Of a DNA stretch of 44,768 bases, positions 1 through 9,186 are shown in pieces. Origin of the DNA: Sphingomonas sp. GM_Shp_1 (lineage in GTDB: Bacteria; Pseudomonadota; Alphaproteobacteria; Sphingomonadales; Sphingomonadaceae); NCBI RefSeq assembly GCF_026540895.1, contig NZ_JALNUR010000026.1:1-44768 (forward strand), given 5' to 3'. A program made the translations under genes and the position numbers. The notes under the pieces were generated by a model. It did not search any database. It was given only the letters and a program-made list of their open reading frames with translations, and was not told where the DNA came from. The first letter of the stretch is position 1. Every line of letters starts with the position of its first letter.

Positions 1-306
1 TTGCGGGTTCAGCTCCAGCGCCAGCTCGCCGGACAGATATTGCTGCTCGAACAGCTTGTTCTCGCCGACATAGGAGGAGATCATCTTGGCGACCTGCCGG
101 CTCTCCAGCAGCATCCACAGGCCGAAGCCGTCCGCCCCGGCATTGTTCGAGATGACGGTCAGCCCCGTCACCCCGCTCGCCCGGATTTCGGGGATCAGGC
201 TCTCGGGATTGCCGGACAGGCCGAAGCCGCCCGACATGATCGTCATCCCGTCGAACAACAGCCCCTCCAGCGCCGCCGCCGGCGTGTCGTACAGCTTGCT
301 TCGCAT
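1..306 (-). CDS. scoA: 3-oxoacid CoA-transferase subunit A, 5' part only
   Basis: The first 102 codons of a CoA-transferase alpha subunit run off the left edge of the window. The family transfers CoA from succinyl-CoA to a 3-oxoacid (acetoacetate or 3-oxoadipate) as an A/B complex in the cytoplasm. The sequence shows the typical N-terminus: GLLFDGMTIMSGGFGLSG, then TVISNNAGADGFGL, then SSYVGENKLFEQQ and GELALELNPQ. The ATG at 304-306 is preceded by a good ribosome site (GGAGAGAAGG). The gene is divergent from a PobR-like AraC regulator 148 bases away, which fits aromatic or beta-ketoadipate metabolism (PcaI) but does not prove it. ScoA is the safer name because the GENKLFEQQYLSGEL stretch is typical of the succinyl-CoA:acetoacetate type. 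Confidence 0.88.
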   Translation of the reverse strand, partial: MRSKLYDTPAAALEGLLFDGMTIMSGGFGLSGNPESLIPEIRASGVTGLTVISNNAGADGFGLWMLLESRQVAKMISSYVGENKLFEQQYLSGELALELNPQ

Positions 307-454
307 CCTTCTCTCCACGACCCTCGGCTTCTGACGCGGACCCGCGCGAGCCGAGTTTCTGACCCGGAACCTAGCGAGCCATGCCCGCTGGCGGCCATGA
401 TCGATCCAACGAGAGATTTGGACTATTCAACGGATCCGCGGCAAGGAGCCGGTC

Positions 455-1360
455 ATGGCCACCACCTCCGTTCCGACCTTCTATCTCTATGGCGAGCCGC
501 AGCGGGCGGTCGATCATGGCTTCGTCCATGCCGAATCGCTCGATCATCGCAACCGCCCGAACGAATGGCTGATCCACCCGCACGCCCATGCCGATCTGTC
601 GCAGATCTTCGTGATCGAACAGGGCAGCGGGCGGATGGTGGCGGAGGATCGCCGCTTCGCCTGCGAAGCGCCCGCGCTGGTATTGGTCCCAGCCAAGGCG
701 GTCCACGGCTTCCTGTGGAACCCGGATGTCAGCGGATCGGTGCTGACCTTGTCGAACGACATGCTCGCCGAGCTGTACCGCGCCGACCCTGCCCTGCGAC
801 AGGTGTTTCAGTCACCATGCACGCTCGCCCTGAGCGCGGAGGACACGGCGCTGGCGAGCGGCGCCACGCAATGGCTGATCCGCGAACTGTCATGGACCGC
901 GCCCGGACACCGCGCGGCGATACAGGCGCAGTTGCTGTCGATCCTCGTCATCGCCTTGCGCCGGTTGCAGCAACAGGACCACATCGCCGAGCCGCCGACC
1001 GCTGCCGACCGGCTCGTGGCGCGGCTGCGCGAACGGATCGAGGCGCGCTTCCGCCTGCGTGAGCCAGCGGCGGACCACGCCGCCGCGCTGGGCGTCAGCC
1101 TGACCACCTTGCGCAGCGCCACCGCCCGCGCGGCCGGCCTTCCGCCCATGGCGCTGCTCGACGAACGCGCGCTCTTGGAAGCCAAACGCGCGCTGCTCTA
1201 TTCGTCGCAGGGGGTGGCGGAGATCGCCTATGCGCTGGGCTTCACCGACCCCGCCTATTTCTCGCGCTTCTTCGCGCGCCGCACCGGCATGAGCCCCCGC
1301 ATCTTTCGCGAACGCCGCGGAATGGTCCAGGCCACGGAGAGCCGTGTCGAACAGACATAG
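455..1360 (+). CDS. AraC-family transcriptional regulator, PobR-like
   Basis: This 301-residue protein has the two-part AraC layout. The N-terminal cupin-type sensor (about 1-150) contains HPHAHADLSQIFVIEQGSG and VPAKAVHGFLWNPDV, which strongly recalls the AraC-type PobR that senses 4-hydroxybenzoate. The C-terminal double helix-turn-helix lies at about 195-295 and ends in the usual GVAEIAYALGFTDPAYFSRF and RRTGMSPRIFRE signature. It is divergent from the CoA-transferase gene, and both promoters must lie in 307-454. A role in control of an aromatic-acid pathway feeding 3-oxoacyl-CoA is inferred from this neighbourhood and from similarity to PobR. The effector cannot be read from the sequence. 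Confidence 0.88.
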   Translation: MATTSVPTFYLYGEPQRAVDHGFVHAESLDHRNRPNEWLIHPHAHADLSQIFVIEQGSGRMVAEDRRFACEAPALVLVPAKAVHGFLWNPDVSGSVLTLSNDMLAELYRADPALRQVFQSPCTLALSAEDTALASGATQWLIRELSWTAPGHRAAIQAQLLSILVIALRRLQQQDHIAEPPTAADRLVARLRERIEARFRLREPAADHAAALGVSLTTLRSATARAAGLPPMALLDERALLEAKRALLYSSQGVAEIAYALGFTDPAYFSRFFARRTGMSPRIFRERRGMVQATESRVEQT

Positions 1361-1610
1361 GCGATGCCGAATGATCCAAACGCAGCCGCAACTGGTCCAC
1401 GATCCATTCCCTCCGCCGGAGTTCGCGACCGCCTCCGGAACATCAACTCCGTAAGGCCGGACCACGCCATCCGGGCGGCAGCCCCCTCGATTTCCGGTTC
1501 ATCCACCGTCAGCATCGGTCCCCTGCCCCGCCTGCCATGTTGGTTCGACGGAGCAGGGATCGTCTTTGGACACCGATTGACACTCATGACGGTCGCGAGT
1601 TCCGAGAGCC

Positions 1611-1625
1611 CCCCGATTTCCGGGG
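1611..1625 (-). other. Short GC hairpin just after the M20 gene
   Basis: CCCCG-N5-CGGGG forms a five-pair stem that starts at the base after the TAA stop (1626-1628) of the minus-strand amidohydrolase gene. There is no T-run after it, so it may only protect the 3' end or act as a weak terminator. The rest of 1361-1625 shows no convincing gene. Confidence 0.3.
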
Positions 1626-3083
1626 TTATTCCGACGCGGTCTTTCTGTAATCCAGCGGCGGCTTGCGATTGCCCAGCATGGCCTCATAGGTGAAGTTCGG
1701 CCCCCGACGCTTCTCGAACTCCGCCTTGGCAGCCGCGATTTCGGCCGGGTTTCGGAAGAGTTCGGCCGCCGTCAGCGCGAGTGTCTTGGTGGCGACGATG
1801 GCGCCCTTGACGCCGATGCTCGATCCCGCCGCCGCGACGTTCTGCCAGCTATGCCCCGCCGATCCCGGTACGAAGGTCGCGGTCGACAGCCCCACGGTCG
1901 GCGTCACCCAGCTGACGTCCGACACGTCCGTGGACCCGCCGATCGCCTTTGTCTCGAGCCGAGCGGGTTCGATCTGGCCGACGCTGGCGAGGGCGGGAGC
2001 GCCCGCCGGCATCGATTTCTGCAACTGGGTGGCGAAGGCGATCTCTTCGGGCGTCCAGGTGATCCCGCCCACGGCGTGTAGTCCGCGATCCATCGCCTTC
2101 ATCAACACCTCGTTCGGCAACAGGCTGTAGACGCCACCGATCTGTTCGAAGTCGACCGTCGTCTCGGTGCCCATCGCGGCGCCCTGCGCGGCCTTCTTGA
2201 CCCGCTCCATCACCGATTTGACGATCTCCGGATCCTGGTCGCGGACATAATAATAGACTTCGGCCTCGTCGGGCACGACGTTGGGCGCCTTGCCCCCGTT
2301 GGTGATGACATAGTGGATCCGCGTATGGTCGGGAACATGCTCGCGCATCATGTTGACCATGGCGTCCATCGCCTCGACGCCGTCCAGCGCCGACCGTCCC
2401 TTTTCGGGTGCGCCCGAGGCGTGCGACGACTTGCCGTGGAAGCGGAACTTGCCGGAAATATTGGCGAGCGACGGCGCCTGCGACGCGGAGTTCACATTGC
2501 CCGGGTGCCAGTGCAGCACGGTGTCGACGTCGTTGAACAGGCCTTCGCGGACCATATAGACCTTGCCCGACCCACCTTCCTCAGCCGGCGTGCCATAGAC
2601 GCGGATTTCGCCCTGCACGCCGTTCTTAACCATCCAGTCCTTGACGGCGATCGCGGCATAGGTGGACGCGGTGCCGAACAGATTGTGGCCGCAACCATGA
2701 CCGGCATCCCCACCCAAGGGGGTCCGTACCGGCAACGCCGCCTGCGATAGCCCGGGAAGCGCGTCATATTCGGCAAGCACGCCGATGACCGGTCCTGCTC
2801 CGTTTCGGAAGCTCGCGACGAAGGCGGTCGGCTCGCCAGCCACCCCCGCCTTCACCGTGAACCCCGCAGCCTTCAGCCGGGCTTGCAGCAGCGCCGAGCT
2901 TTTCGTCTCCAGATAGCCCATCTCGGCATATTTCCAGATTTGCAGCGCAGTGTCCGAGATCGGCGTGGCATTGGCATCGACCGCGGCGATCAGCGCGGTA
3001 CGATCGGTGGGCGCCAATTCCTGCGCCGTTACGGGCATGGCGGCGGTCGTCATCAGTGCCGCCCAGAGCATCATGGTCTTCAT
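1626..3083 (-). CDS. Exported M20-family amidohydrolase (AbgB-like)
   Basis: This 485-residue protein starts with a signal peptide (MKTMMLWAALMTTAAMPVTAQ), so it probably acts in the periplasm. The M20 metal-site motifs follow in order: GVLAEYDALPG, GHGCGHNLFG, TPAEEGGSGK, WHPGNVN and, near the C-terminus, GSAGHSWQN. The order and length match the branch that contains AbgB, the aminobenzoyl-glutamate hydrolase subunit; other members cleave N-acyl amino acids or dipeptides. The ATG at 3081-3083 has a strong ribosome site (GAGGGAG). It lies 27 bases after the stop of the upstream TonB-dependent receptor, so the two are very likely one transcript: the receptor imports and this enzyme hydrolyses. 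The true substrate is unknown. Confidence 0.88.
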   Translation of the reverse strand: MKTMMLWAALMTTAAMPVTAQELAPTDRTALIAAVDANATPISDTALQIWKYAEMGYLETKSSALLQARLKAAGFTVKAGVAGEPTAFVASFRNGAGPVIGVLAEYDALPGLSQAALPVRTPLGGDAGHGCGHNLFGTASTYAAIAVKDWMVKNGVQGEIRVYGTPAEEGGSGKVYMVREGLFNDVDTVLHWHPGNVNSASQAPSLANISGKFRFHGKSSHASGAPEKGRSALDGVEAMDAMVNMMREHVPDHTRIHYVITNGGKAPNVVPDEAEVYYYVRDQDPEIVKSVMERVKKAAQGAAMGTETTVDFEQIGGVYSLLPNEVLMKAMDRGLHAVGGITWTPEEIAFATQLQKSMPAGAPALASVGQIEPARLETKAIGGSTDVSDVSWVTPTVGLSTATFVPGSAGHSWQNVAAAGSSIGVKGAIVATKTLALTAAELFRNPAEIAAAKAEFEKRRGPNFTYEAMLGNRKPPLDYRKTASE

Positions 3084-3110
3084 CGTCTATCTCCCTCAAG
3101 TCCGCGCGGA

Positions 3111-6100
3111 TCAGAACTTCTTGGTGATTCCCATGAAGAAGTAGCGACCGATCACGTCGTAATTCTGCGCGTCGTAATTGCCCTGGGTGTCGCCGACCTG
3201 CGGCGGCTTCGTGTTGAACAGGTTGGTGACGCCCATCCGGAACTCGGTGGTATCGCCCGCCTCGAACCGCGCGTTCAGGTCGTACACGCTGTATGCGGCG
3301 ACGCCGCGCGTGCTGCTCGCGGGGTTCACGACCTTCGCCGAGGCGATCATGCCGTCGATATACCGCCACCGCAGCCCGAGGCTGGCCCCGCCCAGCGAGT
3401 AGGTGAACGACGTCACCGACTTCCATTCGGGATGGGCGAGACCTGCCGTCGTTTCGACGCCGGTCCCGATACTGCCGGCATAATCATAGCTCGGCGCGCC
3501 CGGCAGTGCCTGGATCGTGAACGACGCCAGATAGCTGACCGCGGTATTCAGCGCGACCGTCCCCGCGTCGCTTCCCAGCCCGATGTCCGAAAGATTGACC
3601 TTCCAGTCGAACTGGGCGTCGATACCCCGCACCTTGAAGGTGCCGAGGTTGAGCAGCGGTTGCAGCGGGTTCACCGGCACGCCGTTCGACGTATTGCGCG
3701 AAATCAGCGAGCAGTAATAATTGCTGGCGGCATATTGCGGGTTGTTGCCGCCCGCGTTGAAGCAGAACTGGAATGCCTGAGCGATCGAAAGCGGGCCGAC
3801 CGCCTGCTTGATGTCGATGCGATAATAGTCGACCGACAGCGACATGTTGCGGAATAGCGGCGACGAGAAGGGCGACTGGATGACGCCGCCCGCCGAATAG
3901 GTGTCGGCGATTTCCTCCTGAAGGTCGGGGTTGCCGCCGGTCAGCGCGAACACCTGCGCCGTACCGAGCTGATAGCTGTCGATGATCGCGGTCGGCACGC
4001 CCTGTTGCAGGCACAGCGCACGGACCTGCGCGCCGTTCGCGCCGACGCGGTAGGACGATCGCACGTCGCACGGATCGCCGTTCGCGGTGGTCGCGGCGGG
4101 GCTGCCGATCGCGACGCTGCCCGTCGAGATCGGGGCGTAGAGTTCGCCCACGCTCGGCGCGCGGATCGCGCGATTATACCCGCCGCGCAGCCGCAGCGCG
4201 TCCAACACCTGCCAGTTCGCATCGGCCTTGTAGGCGTGCACGCCGCCGACCGAATTATAGTTGGAGTAGCGATAGCCGAGATCGAGATCGAACTGCTGGA
4301 TCAGCGGGATGTCGTGCAGCAACGGCACGAGCAATTCACCGTAGACCTCACCCACCCTGACCGTTCCGCCGGCCGCGCGCAGCACGCTATAGCCCAGGAT
4401 ATCGCTGGTCCCGTCGGGCAGCGAGAGTTGCGCATCCGGCTGGAACGCATAGGAATTGCTGCGATAGTCGGCACCCAGTGCGAAGCGGAGGCTCCCCGCC
4501 GGCAACTCGGCCAGGCCGCCTTGGATATTTCCTTCGATCGTCTTTTGCTGGAGTTCGTTGGTGTTGAGTGTGCGCCGTGAGATATAGCTGACGCATTCCT
4601 GCGAAGGCGTCACGTTACCGAACGGGTTGAACCCGCCCGCGCACAATTCGGTGCCGCCGGTCGGGCTGTTGAGCAGGCGCGAGATGGCGCCCGCGCTGGC
4701 GCCGCCGGTTTGCGCGTTCTGGAACTTCGCCTTGCTGGTGTTCGCGTAGATGTCCCAGGTCCAGTCGCGAATGCCGATCTTGCCCGACAGGCCGGCGGTC
4801 AACTGATATACGTCGTACTCATAGGACTGGACGCGCGGCCCCAGGATGTTGAGCGCCTTGTAGAAGGTGACCGCCGAATTGGGGTTTGGCCGCGACGCCA
4901 GGATCGAACGGAAGGCCGGGGAGATGAACGGGTTCGTCGTCGGCACCGTCAGGCCATAGACGTTCGAGGCCAGGGTCGGGTTGGTGATGCCGACCGAATT
5001 ATAGGTGGTGTAGCTGAACTGGCCGAACGCCTTGATGTTGTCGGTGACGTCGTAGTCGACCTTGCCGAACACCGAATAGCGATCGAGATCGGCCTGCAGC
5101 GATCCGCCATTATAGCCGAAATTGACCTGCTGGCTGTTGGTGCCGCTATTGACGATATAGGCTTCGTCGGTCTGGGGATCGCGATAATTGAGCACGGGGA
5201 CGCCCGCCGTGCTGAACAGCGTCTGGTCGGTGTTGAAGCCGATCTGCCCGGTATAGCGCCCGGCGGCATTGCCGGTCAGCGCCGGCGTTCCATATTGTCC
5301 CACGAACACCGAATTGACCGCGGCAAGCGTCGGCAGGTTGGCACCGAACAGCGCGGTGCCCTGCGGGATCGTGCTCAGCCCCGGCGTGGTGGTGCGGAAG
5401 GTATAATAGTCGCGCTTGATCTGCTGCGCAGGGTCACGGCGGGTATAATCGAACGACAGCACGGCGTTGCCGCGATCATCGGCGAAGGTCGAACCGGCGG
5501 TGGCGGTGATGCGATAGGTGTTGCCGTCGCCATAGTCGCTAACGCCGGTCTGGCCGTTCAGGGTGACGCCCTTGAAATTACGGCGCAGCCGGAAATTGAC
5601 CACGCCGGCGGTCGCGTCCGACCCATAGGTGGTCGATGCCCCGCCGGTGATGACCTCGATATTCTCGATCAGGGCTTCCGGAATGGTGTTCAGATCGACC
5701 GAGCCATCGGGATTGGATGGCTGCATCCGGCGACCGTCCAGCAGGATCAGCGTGCGCTTCGCCCCCAGGCCGCGCAGGCTGGCATTGGCCTGGCCGCCGT
5801 TCAGACCGGTGCTGGTGCTGCCGGTATTGCCCTGCCCGAACGCGCCGGTGAACTGCGGCATCTGCGACAATGCGCTCTCGACGGTGACCCGACCGGTATT
5901 TTCCAGCGTGTCGCTCGACAGGGAGACGATCGGGCTGTTCGCGACATAGTCGGACCGGGCGATGCGCGATCCGGTGACGGTGACTTCCCCAAGCGATTCA
6001 TTCTCGGACTGTTCAGCCTGTACGCTGGCCGGTGGCGCGGTCGGCACACTGCTCTGCGCATGCGCCGTGCCGGCGGCGAGTGCAATGGAAGCGCAGCTCC

Positions 6101-6137
6101 CGCCGAGAAACGCTCGCGTGATACCCCGTACAACCAT
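3111..6137 (-). CDS. TonB-dependent outer-membrane receptor
   Basis: This large receptor of 1008 residues uses the ATG at 6135-6137, chosen for its AAGGGGGAAG ribosome site and the signal peptide that follows (MVVRGITRAFLGGSC to a cut after AHA-Q). An in-frame ATG at 6272 would add 45 non-signal residues across the terminator of the gene before it and is rejected. The plug domain follows an EVTVTGSRI box and shows GLGAKRTLILLDGRRMQP, then IENIEVITGGASTTYGSDA and AGVVNFRLRR. The rest is a 22-strand barrel type ending in ...GRYFFMGITKKF with the terminal aromatic residue used for BAM assembly. It is followed by the M20 amidohydrolase. It lacks an N-terminal STN domain, so it should transport without signalling. 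Confidence 0.93.
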   Translation of the reverse strand: MVVRGITRAFLGGSCASIALAAGTAHAQSSVPTAPPASVQAEQSENESLGEVTVTGSRIARSDYVANSPIVSLSSDTLENTGRVTVESALSQMPQFTGAFGQGNTGSTSTGLNGGQANASLRGLGAKRTLILLDGRRMQPSNPDGSVDLNTIPEALIENIEVITGGASTTYGSDATAGVVNFRLRRNFKGVTLNGQTGVSDYGDGNTYRITATAGSTFADDRGNAVLSFDYTRRDPAQQIKRDYYTFRTTTPGLSTIPQGTALFGANLPTLAAVNSVFVGQYGTPALTGNAAGRYTGQIGFNTDQTLFSTAGVPVLNYRDPQTDEAYIVNSGTNSQQVNFGYNGGSLQADLDRYSVFGKVDYDVTDNIKAFGQFSYTTYNSVGITNPTLASNVYGLTVPTTNPFISPAFRSILASRPNPNSAVTFYKALNILGPRVQSYEYDVYQLTAGLSGKIGIRDWTWDIYANTSKAKFQNAQTGGASAGAISRLLNSPTGGTELCAGGFNPFGNVTPSQECVSYISRRTLNTNELQQKTIEGNIQGGLAELPAGSLRFALGADYRSNSYAFQPDAQLSLPDGTSDILGYSVLRAAGGTVRVGEVYGELLVPLLHDIPLIQQFDLDLGYRYSNYNSVGGVHAYKADANWQVLDALRLRGGYNRAIRAPSVGELYAPISTGSVAIGSPAATTANGDPCDVRSSYRVGANGAQVRALCLQQGVPTAIIDSYQLGTAQVFALTGGNPDLQEEIADTYSAGGVIQSPFSSPLFRNMSLSVDYYRIDIKQAVGPLSIAQAFQFCFNAGGNNPQYAASNYYCSLISRNTSNGVPVNPLQPLLNLGTFKVRGIDAQFDWKVNLSDIGLGSDAGTVALNTAVSYLASFTIQALPGAPSYDYAGSIGTGVETTAGLAHPEWKSVTSFTYSLGGASLGLRWRYIDGMIASAKVVNPASSTRGVAAYSVYDLNARFEAGDTTEFRMGVTNLFNTKPPQVGDTQGNYDAQNYDVIGRYFFMGITKKF

Positions 6138-6239
6138 GTCGAACTTCCCCCTTGAATTAACCGCATCGTTGGCGGCCTCAAGGATGATGACGCGGCCCGA
6201 TCGCCGCACCTCACGTGCAGAACGAAAAAAGTTCCAATG

Positions 6240-6269
6240 AAAAGGGAGCGATTGTTTCCAACCGCTCCC
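6240..6269 (-). terminator. Intrinsic terminator after the M14 peptidase gene
   Basis: Read on the minus strand, GGGAGCG and CGCTCCC form a seven-pair stem. An inner TTG/CAA pair set and a GAAA loop lie inside it, and TTTT follows directly. It lies 35 bases beyond the stop codon of the M14 gene (6305) and before the start of the next receptor gene. It therefore closes the receptor-amidohydrolase-oxygenase-peptidase operon and insulates the downstream receptor, whose promoter must lie in 6138-6240. Confidence 0.9.
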
Positions 6270-6304
6270 CAAATGCCATCCTGGCGTACTATTATATCAT
6301 GAGG

Positions 6305-9094
6305 TCAACGCATGGCGGTCACCGACGGACCGTATAACAGGCCGTTGAACAACAGCTTGAACGTCGCATAGGGCTGCGCGCGCTGGGTGATTTCGGGGCC
6401 CATCGCGAACAGCTTGCCCTTGCCCAGATCGGCATCGACGATCGCAACCGTGCCGTCGAGGCGCTCTTGCCCGACCGCCCAGCCGCTGCGCAACGGGGCC
6501 GCCCCCTCGAACCACGCGACCTTCTTCGCCGCGCTGCCGGACAGCGTGAACGGTTGGCTTTCGTCGAAGAAGATGTCGACCGTGGGCGTCATGCCGTACG
6601 CCAGCGGCTGGCGGGTATCGACCCGAGCGGACAGCAGTGCGCCGGGAATGTAGAACTGCTTCTTGTCGAGCGCGGCGAGCGACCCATCGGCCTTCTTCGT
6701 GACCAGCGCGGGCTGTATCTGCGGATCGAGCAGGGTCGCCAGCCGGTTCGCGCTGCCGACCGTCACCACCGTTCCCCCGGCCTTTGCGAACGCCGCGACT
6801 GCCGGCAGCGTCTTTTCGGGCGTCACCTCGCCCAGCCAGCCGCGATACTCGGCCGGGATGCTTTTCGCGGCGGGCATCGTGAACCGATAGCCACCCGGAT
6901 ACGGCCCGCCCTGCGTCGTGGGCACGGTGCCGTCGGCAAACAGCAGCACGTCATATTTGGCGTTCAGGTTTCCGGCGTCGAGTTCTTGCGGATACACCAC
7001 GCTGAACGGGAACTCATATTGTTCGAGCAGCCAGCGGGTCCAACCGGCGGGAATCACCCCGCCATAGCGATCGACCAGGCCGATACGCACCGGTTTCAAC
7101 GCCAGCCTGGTAGCAGCGGGCGCACGATCCACGGCATAGGCGTCGATCCCGAGCTGCCTGGTCGACGACGCCATGATCGCCGCAGCGGCCGCCGACGCCG
7201 GGACCCAGATCGCACCCTCCGCCAGATCCTTGCCGCCCGCCCTGGTCGCGGCCCCGATCCAGGCCACCGGCACGCCCGCTTTCAACAGGCGATTGGTGAG
7301 AATGAAGCTGTTGTTCGCCTCATGCCCGACGATCCAGCCCGCCTTGCCCGATCCGATCAGGCGGCCGGGGTTCACGGTCAACAGGTCTGGCACGGGTTCG
7401 AAGCTGCCGGAGAAATTGTCGAGCACGCGATCGAAGCGGATGCCCATCTGATAGGCGAGCGTATAGCCGGTGACGTCATATGGCGCCTTGGGCGGGCCGC
7501 CGGGGAATTCGGGGTCGTGCGGATGATCCTGCGGTTCGAACATGTCGATCACGTGCGGGCGGTACGCCTGCGCGGTCTTCACCACATAGGTCCCCGCCGG
7601 ATAGCGCTTGCCGCCGGCGGTGAACGGTGCGGTGGCACGATCGACATCGACGCCGTTCTTGATCAGTGCATTGAGGAACGCGATCGTGGTCGGCATGTCG
7701 CGCTGGTCGGGACCGAGCACATAGCCACGCGGGTCGCGCTTGGCCGGGTCCTGCAACACCGTGGCATAGAGCGAAGGCGCGACCATCCCCTCCTTGGCGC
7801 GGCTGTTATAGCCTACATAGCCCTCATCGACCTTGGCACCCTTGCCCGCCTCCTTCAGCGCATCGACGCGTTTCGGCGTGGTGGTCCAGCTATCCGTGCT
7901 GCCGCGAACGATCGCCTGATGGCCCATCCGCCAGATGTTCATCAGCAGCCGCTCGCGATTGCGCGACGCGTAGTCCATGACAGCGCGGTTCAGCGACCAT
8001 TGATATTCCAGGCTGTCCTTCAGGTGCCACTCGCCCGGTGCGATCGGCAACGGCTCATCGCTGCGCGCGAGCTGGGTGTCGGCGATCAGCGGGATCTTTT
8101 CCGGCGTCGGACCGCCGATGATCTCGGTCAGCAGCCCGATCGAATTGTGGAAATAGGCGACGGAGCGCTCCATGCCGTTGTGCCAGGTGGAGTAAGGCGC
8201 GGCGCTGCGCATCCCCGACCCGCCCTTCTGCTCCGACACCAGCCGGCTGTGCATCGCGGAGCCGACCTCCTGCAATTCGGTCATCACGATCGGATTGTAA
8301 TTATAGTTGAACGGGTCGCGAAACGGCGGCACGAACACCACCATGCCAGCAGGGCCAGTCTGGTGCTGGTTGAAGATGATCTGCGGAAACCAGGTCCGGA
8401 ACAGCATCTTGTTGACCGCTTCGGTCTCCGGCATCTGCACCATGAAGCTGTCGCGGTTGTTATCGTGGCCGATGTATTTCTGGTAGAGGCGCGGAATGGT
8501 CCGGAACTCGCGGTCCTTGGGGTCGGGATTGCGCATGTACCAGTCCGCGACCAGCTCAAGCCCGTCGGGATTGTCCTGTGCGAACAATATGATCTCGTCG
8601 TTCAGCACGCGCATCGTTTCCGCATCCGTCCCGGTCAGCATGCGGTAGAGCACATGGATCTGGCTTTGCGTCGTCACCGTCTCGGTCGCGTGCATGCCGG
8701 CATCGATCCACACGATCGCCTTGCCCTCGTTCGCCAGCGCCTGCGCCTCGGCCTCGGTCTTCACCTCCGCCTTGGCGAGTTTGCGTGCGATGTCGCGGTA
8801 ATGGTCGAGCTTCGCCAGGTTCGCAGGGGAACTGACGATCGCGACCCACATCGTGCGACCCTCCGCCGACTTGCCGATATCGACCAGCTTCATACGGTCC
8901 GACTGGCTCGCAAGCTTCTTCAGATAGGCTTCGTAGGCGTCGTAATCGGCGAGGAAATAGTCGCTGCCCGGTTCCTGGGCAAAGGCTTCGAACGGCGCGG
9001 TCACGGTGCCGACCTTCGGGGTGATCGGTTCGGCAGAGGCCGCACTTGCCAGCGCGAACGCACCGACGCCCAGAAAAAGCATGACCTTCGACAT
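6305..9094 (-). CDS. Exported M14-family zinc metallopeptidase
   Basis: This protein of 929 residues has a signal peptide (MSKVMLFLGVGAFALASAAS-AEP). The carboxypeptidase-A-type domain covers about 45-370. Zinc ligands are visible as H135 and E138 in DAGMHATET and H244 in FNQHQTGPAG. The GHDNNRDSF segment (210-217) supplies the substrate-binding Asn/Arg, and the Glu in IGLLTEIIGG is the likely catalytic acid. The C-terminal 550 residues are typical of the long M14 proteins of Gram-negative bacteria and carry no motif I can name. The ribosome site is AAAGGGG. The gene is last in the operon before a clear terminator. It probably trims peptides in the periplasm for the co-transcribed receptor. 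Confidence 0.9.
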   Translation of the reverse strand: MSKVMLFLGVGAFALASAASAEPITPKVGTVTAPFEAFAQEPGSDYFLADYDAYEAYLKKLASQSDRMKLVDIGKSAEGRTMWVAIVSSPANLAKLDHYRDIARKLAKAEVKTEAEAQALANEGKAIVWIDAGMHATETVTTQSQIHVLYRMLTGTDAETMRVLNDEIILFAQDNPDGLELVADWYMRNPDPKDREFRTIPRLYQKYIGHDNNRDSFMVQMPETEAVNKMLFRTWFPQIIFNQHQTGPAGMVVFVPPFRDPFNYNYNPIVMTELQEVGSAMHSRLVSEQKGGSGMRSAAPYSTWHNGMERSVAYFHNSIGLLTEIIGGPTPEKIPLIADTQLARSDEPLPIAPGEWHLKDSLEYQWSLNRAVMDYASRNRERLLMNIWRMGHQAIVRGSTDSWTTTPKRVDALKEAGKGAKVDEGYVGYNSRAKEGMVAPSLYATVLQDPAKRDPRGYVLGPDQRDMPTTIAFLNALIKNGVDVDRATAPFTAGGKRYPAGTYVVKTAQAYRPHVIDMFEPQDHPHDPEFPGGPPKAPYDVTGYTLAYQMGIRFDRVLDNFSGSFEPVPDLLTVNPGRLIGSGKAGWIVGHEANNSFILTNRLLKAGVPVAWIGAATRAGGKDLAEGAIWVPASAAAAAIMASSTRQLGIDAYAVDRAPAATRLALKPVRIGLVDRYGGVIPAGWTRWLLEQYEFPFSVVYPQELDAGNLNAKYDVLLFADGTVPTTQGGPYPGGYRFTMPAAKSIPAEYRGWLGEVTPEKTLPAVAAFAKAGGTVVTVGSANRLATLLDPQIQPALVTKKADGSLAALDKKQFYIPGALLSARVDTRQPLAYGMTPTVDIFFDESQPFTLSGSAAKKVAWFEGAAPLRSGWAVGQERLDGTVAIVDADLGKGKLFAMGPEITQRAQPYATFKLLFNGLLYGPSVTAMR

Positions 9095-9186
9095 ATGATA
9101 TCGCCCCTTTGCCGCCGGACGTGACCGTCCCCGTGTTCATCAAGACGTAACTTCGGGTCGGTCCCTCAGTCGGCAGCGACGATAAA

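Noticed and set aside
4710..6155. Long plus-strand frames opposite the receptor and peptidase genes (also 6467-9124 and 12034-14583)
   Set aside because: They are antisense to genes with clear domains, have no motifs or ribosome sites, and show the Arg/Asp/Ala-rich composition typical of shadow frames in G+C-rich DNA.
6138..6272. An upstream start for the first TonB receptor
   Set aside because: It would put 45 charged residues before the signal peptide and begin inside the terminator of the preceding gene.
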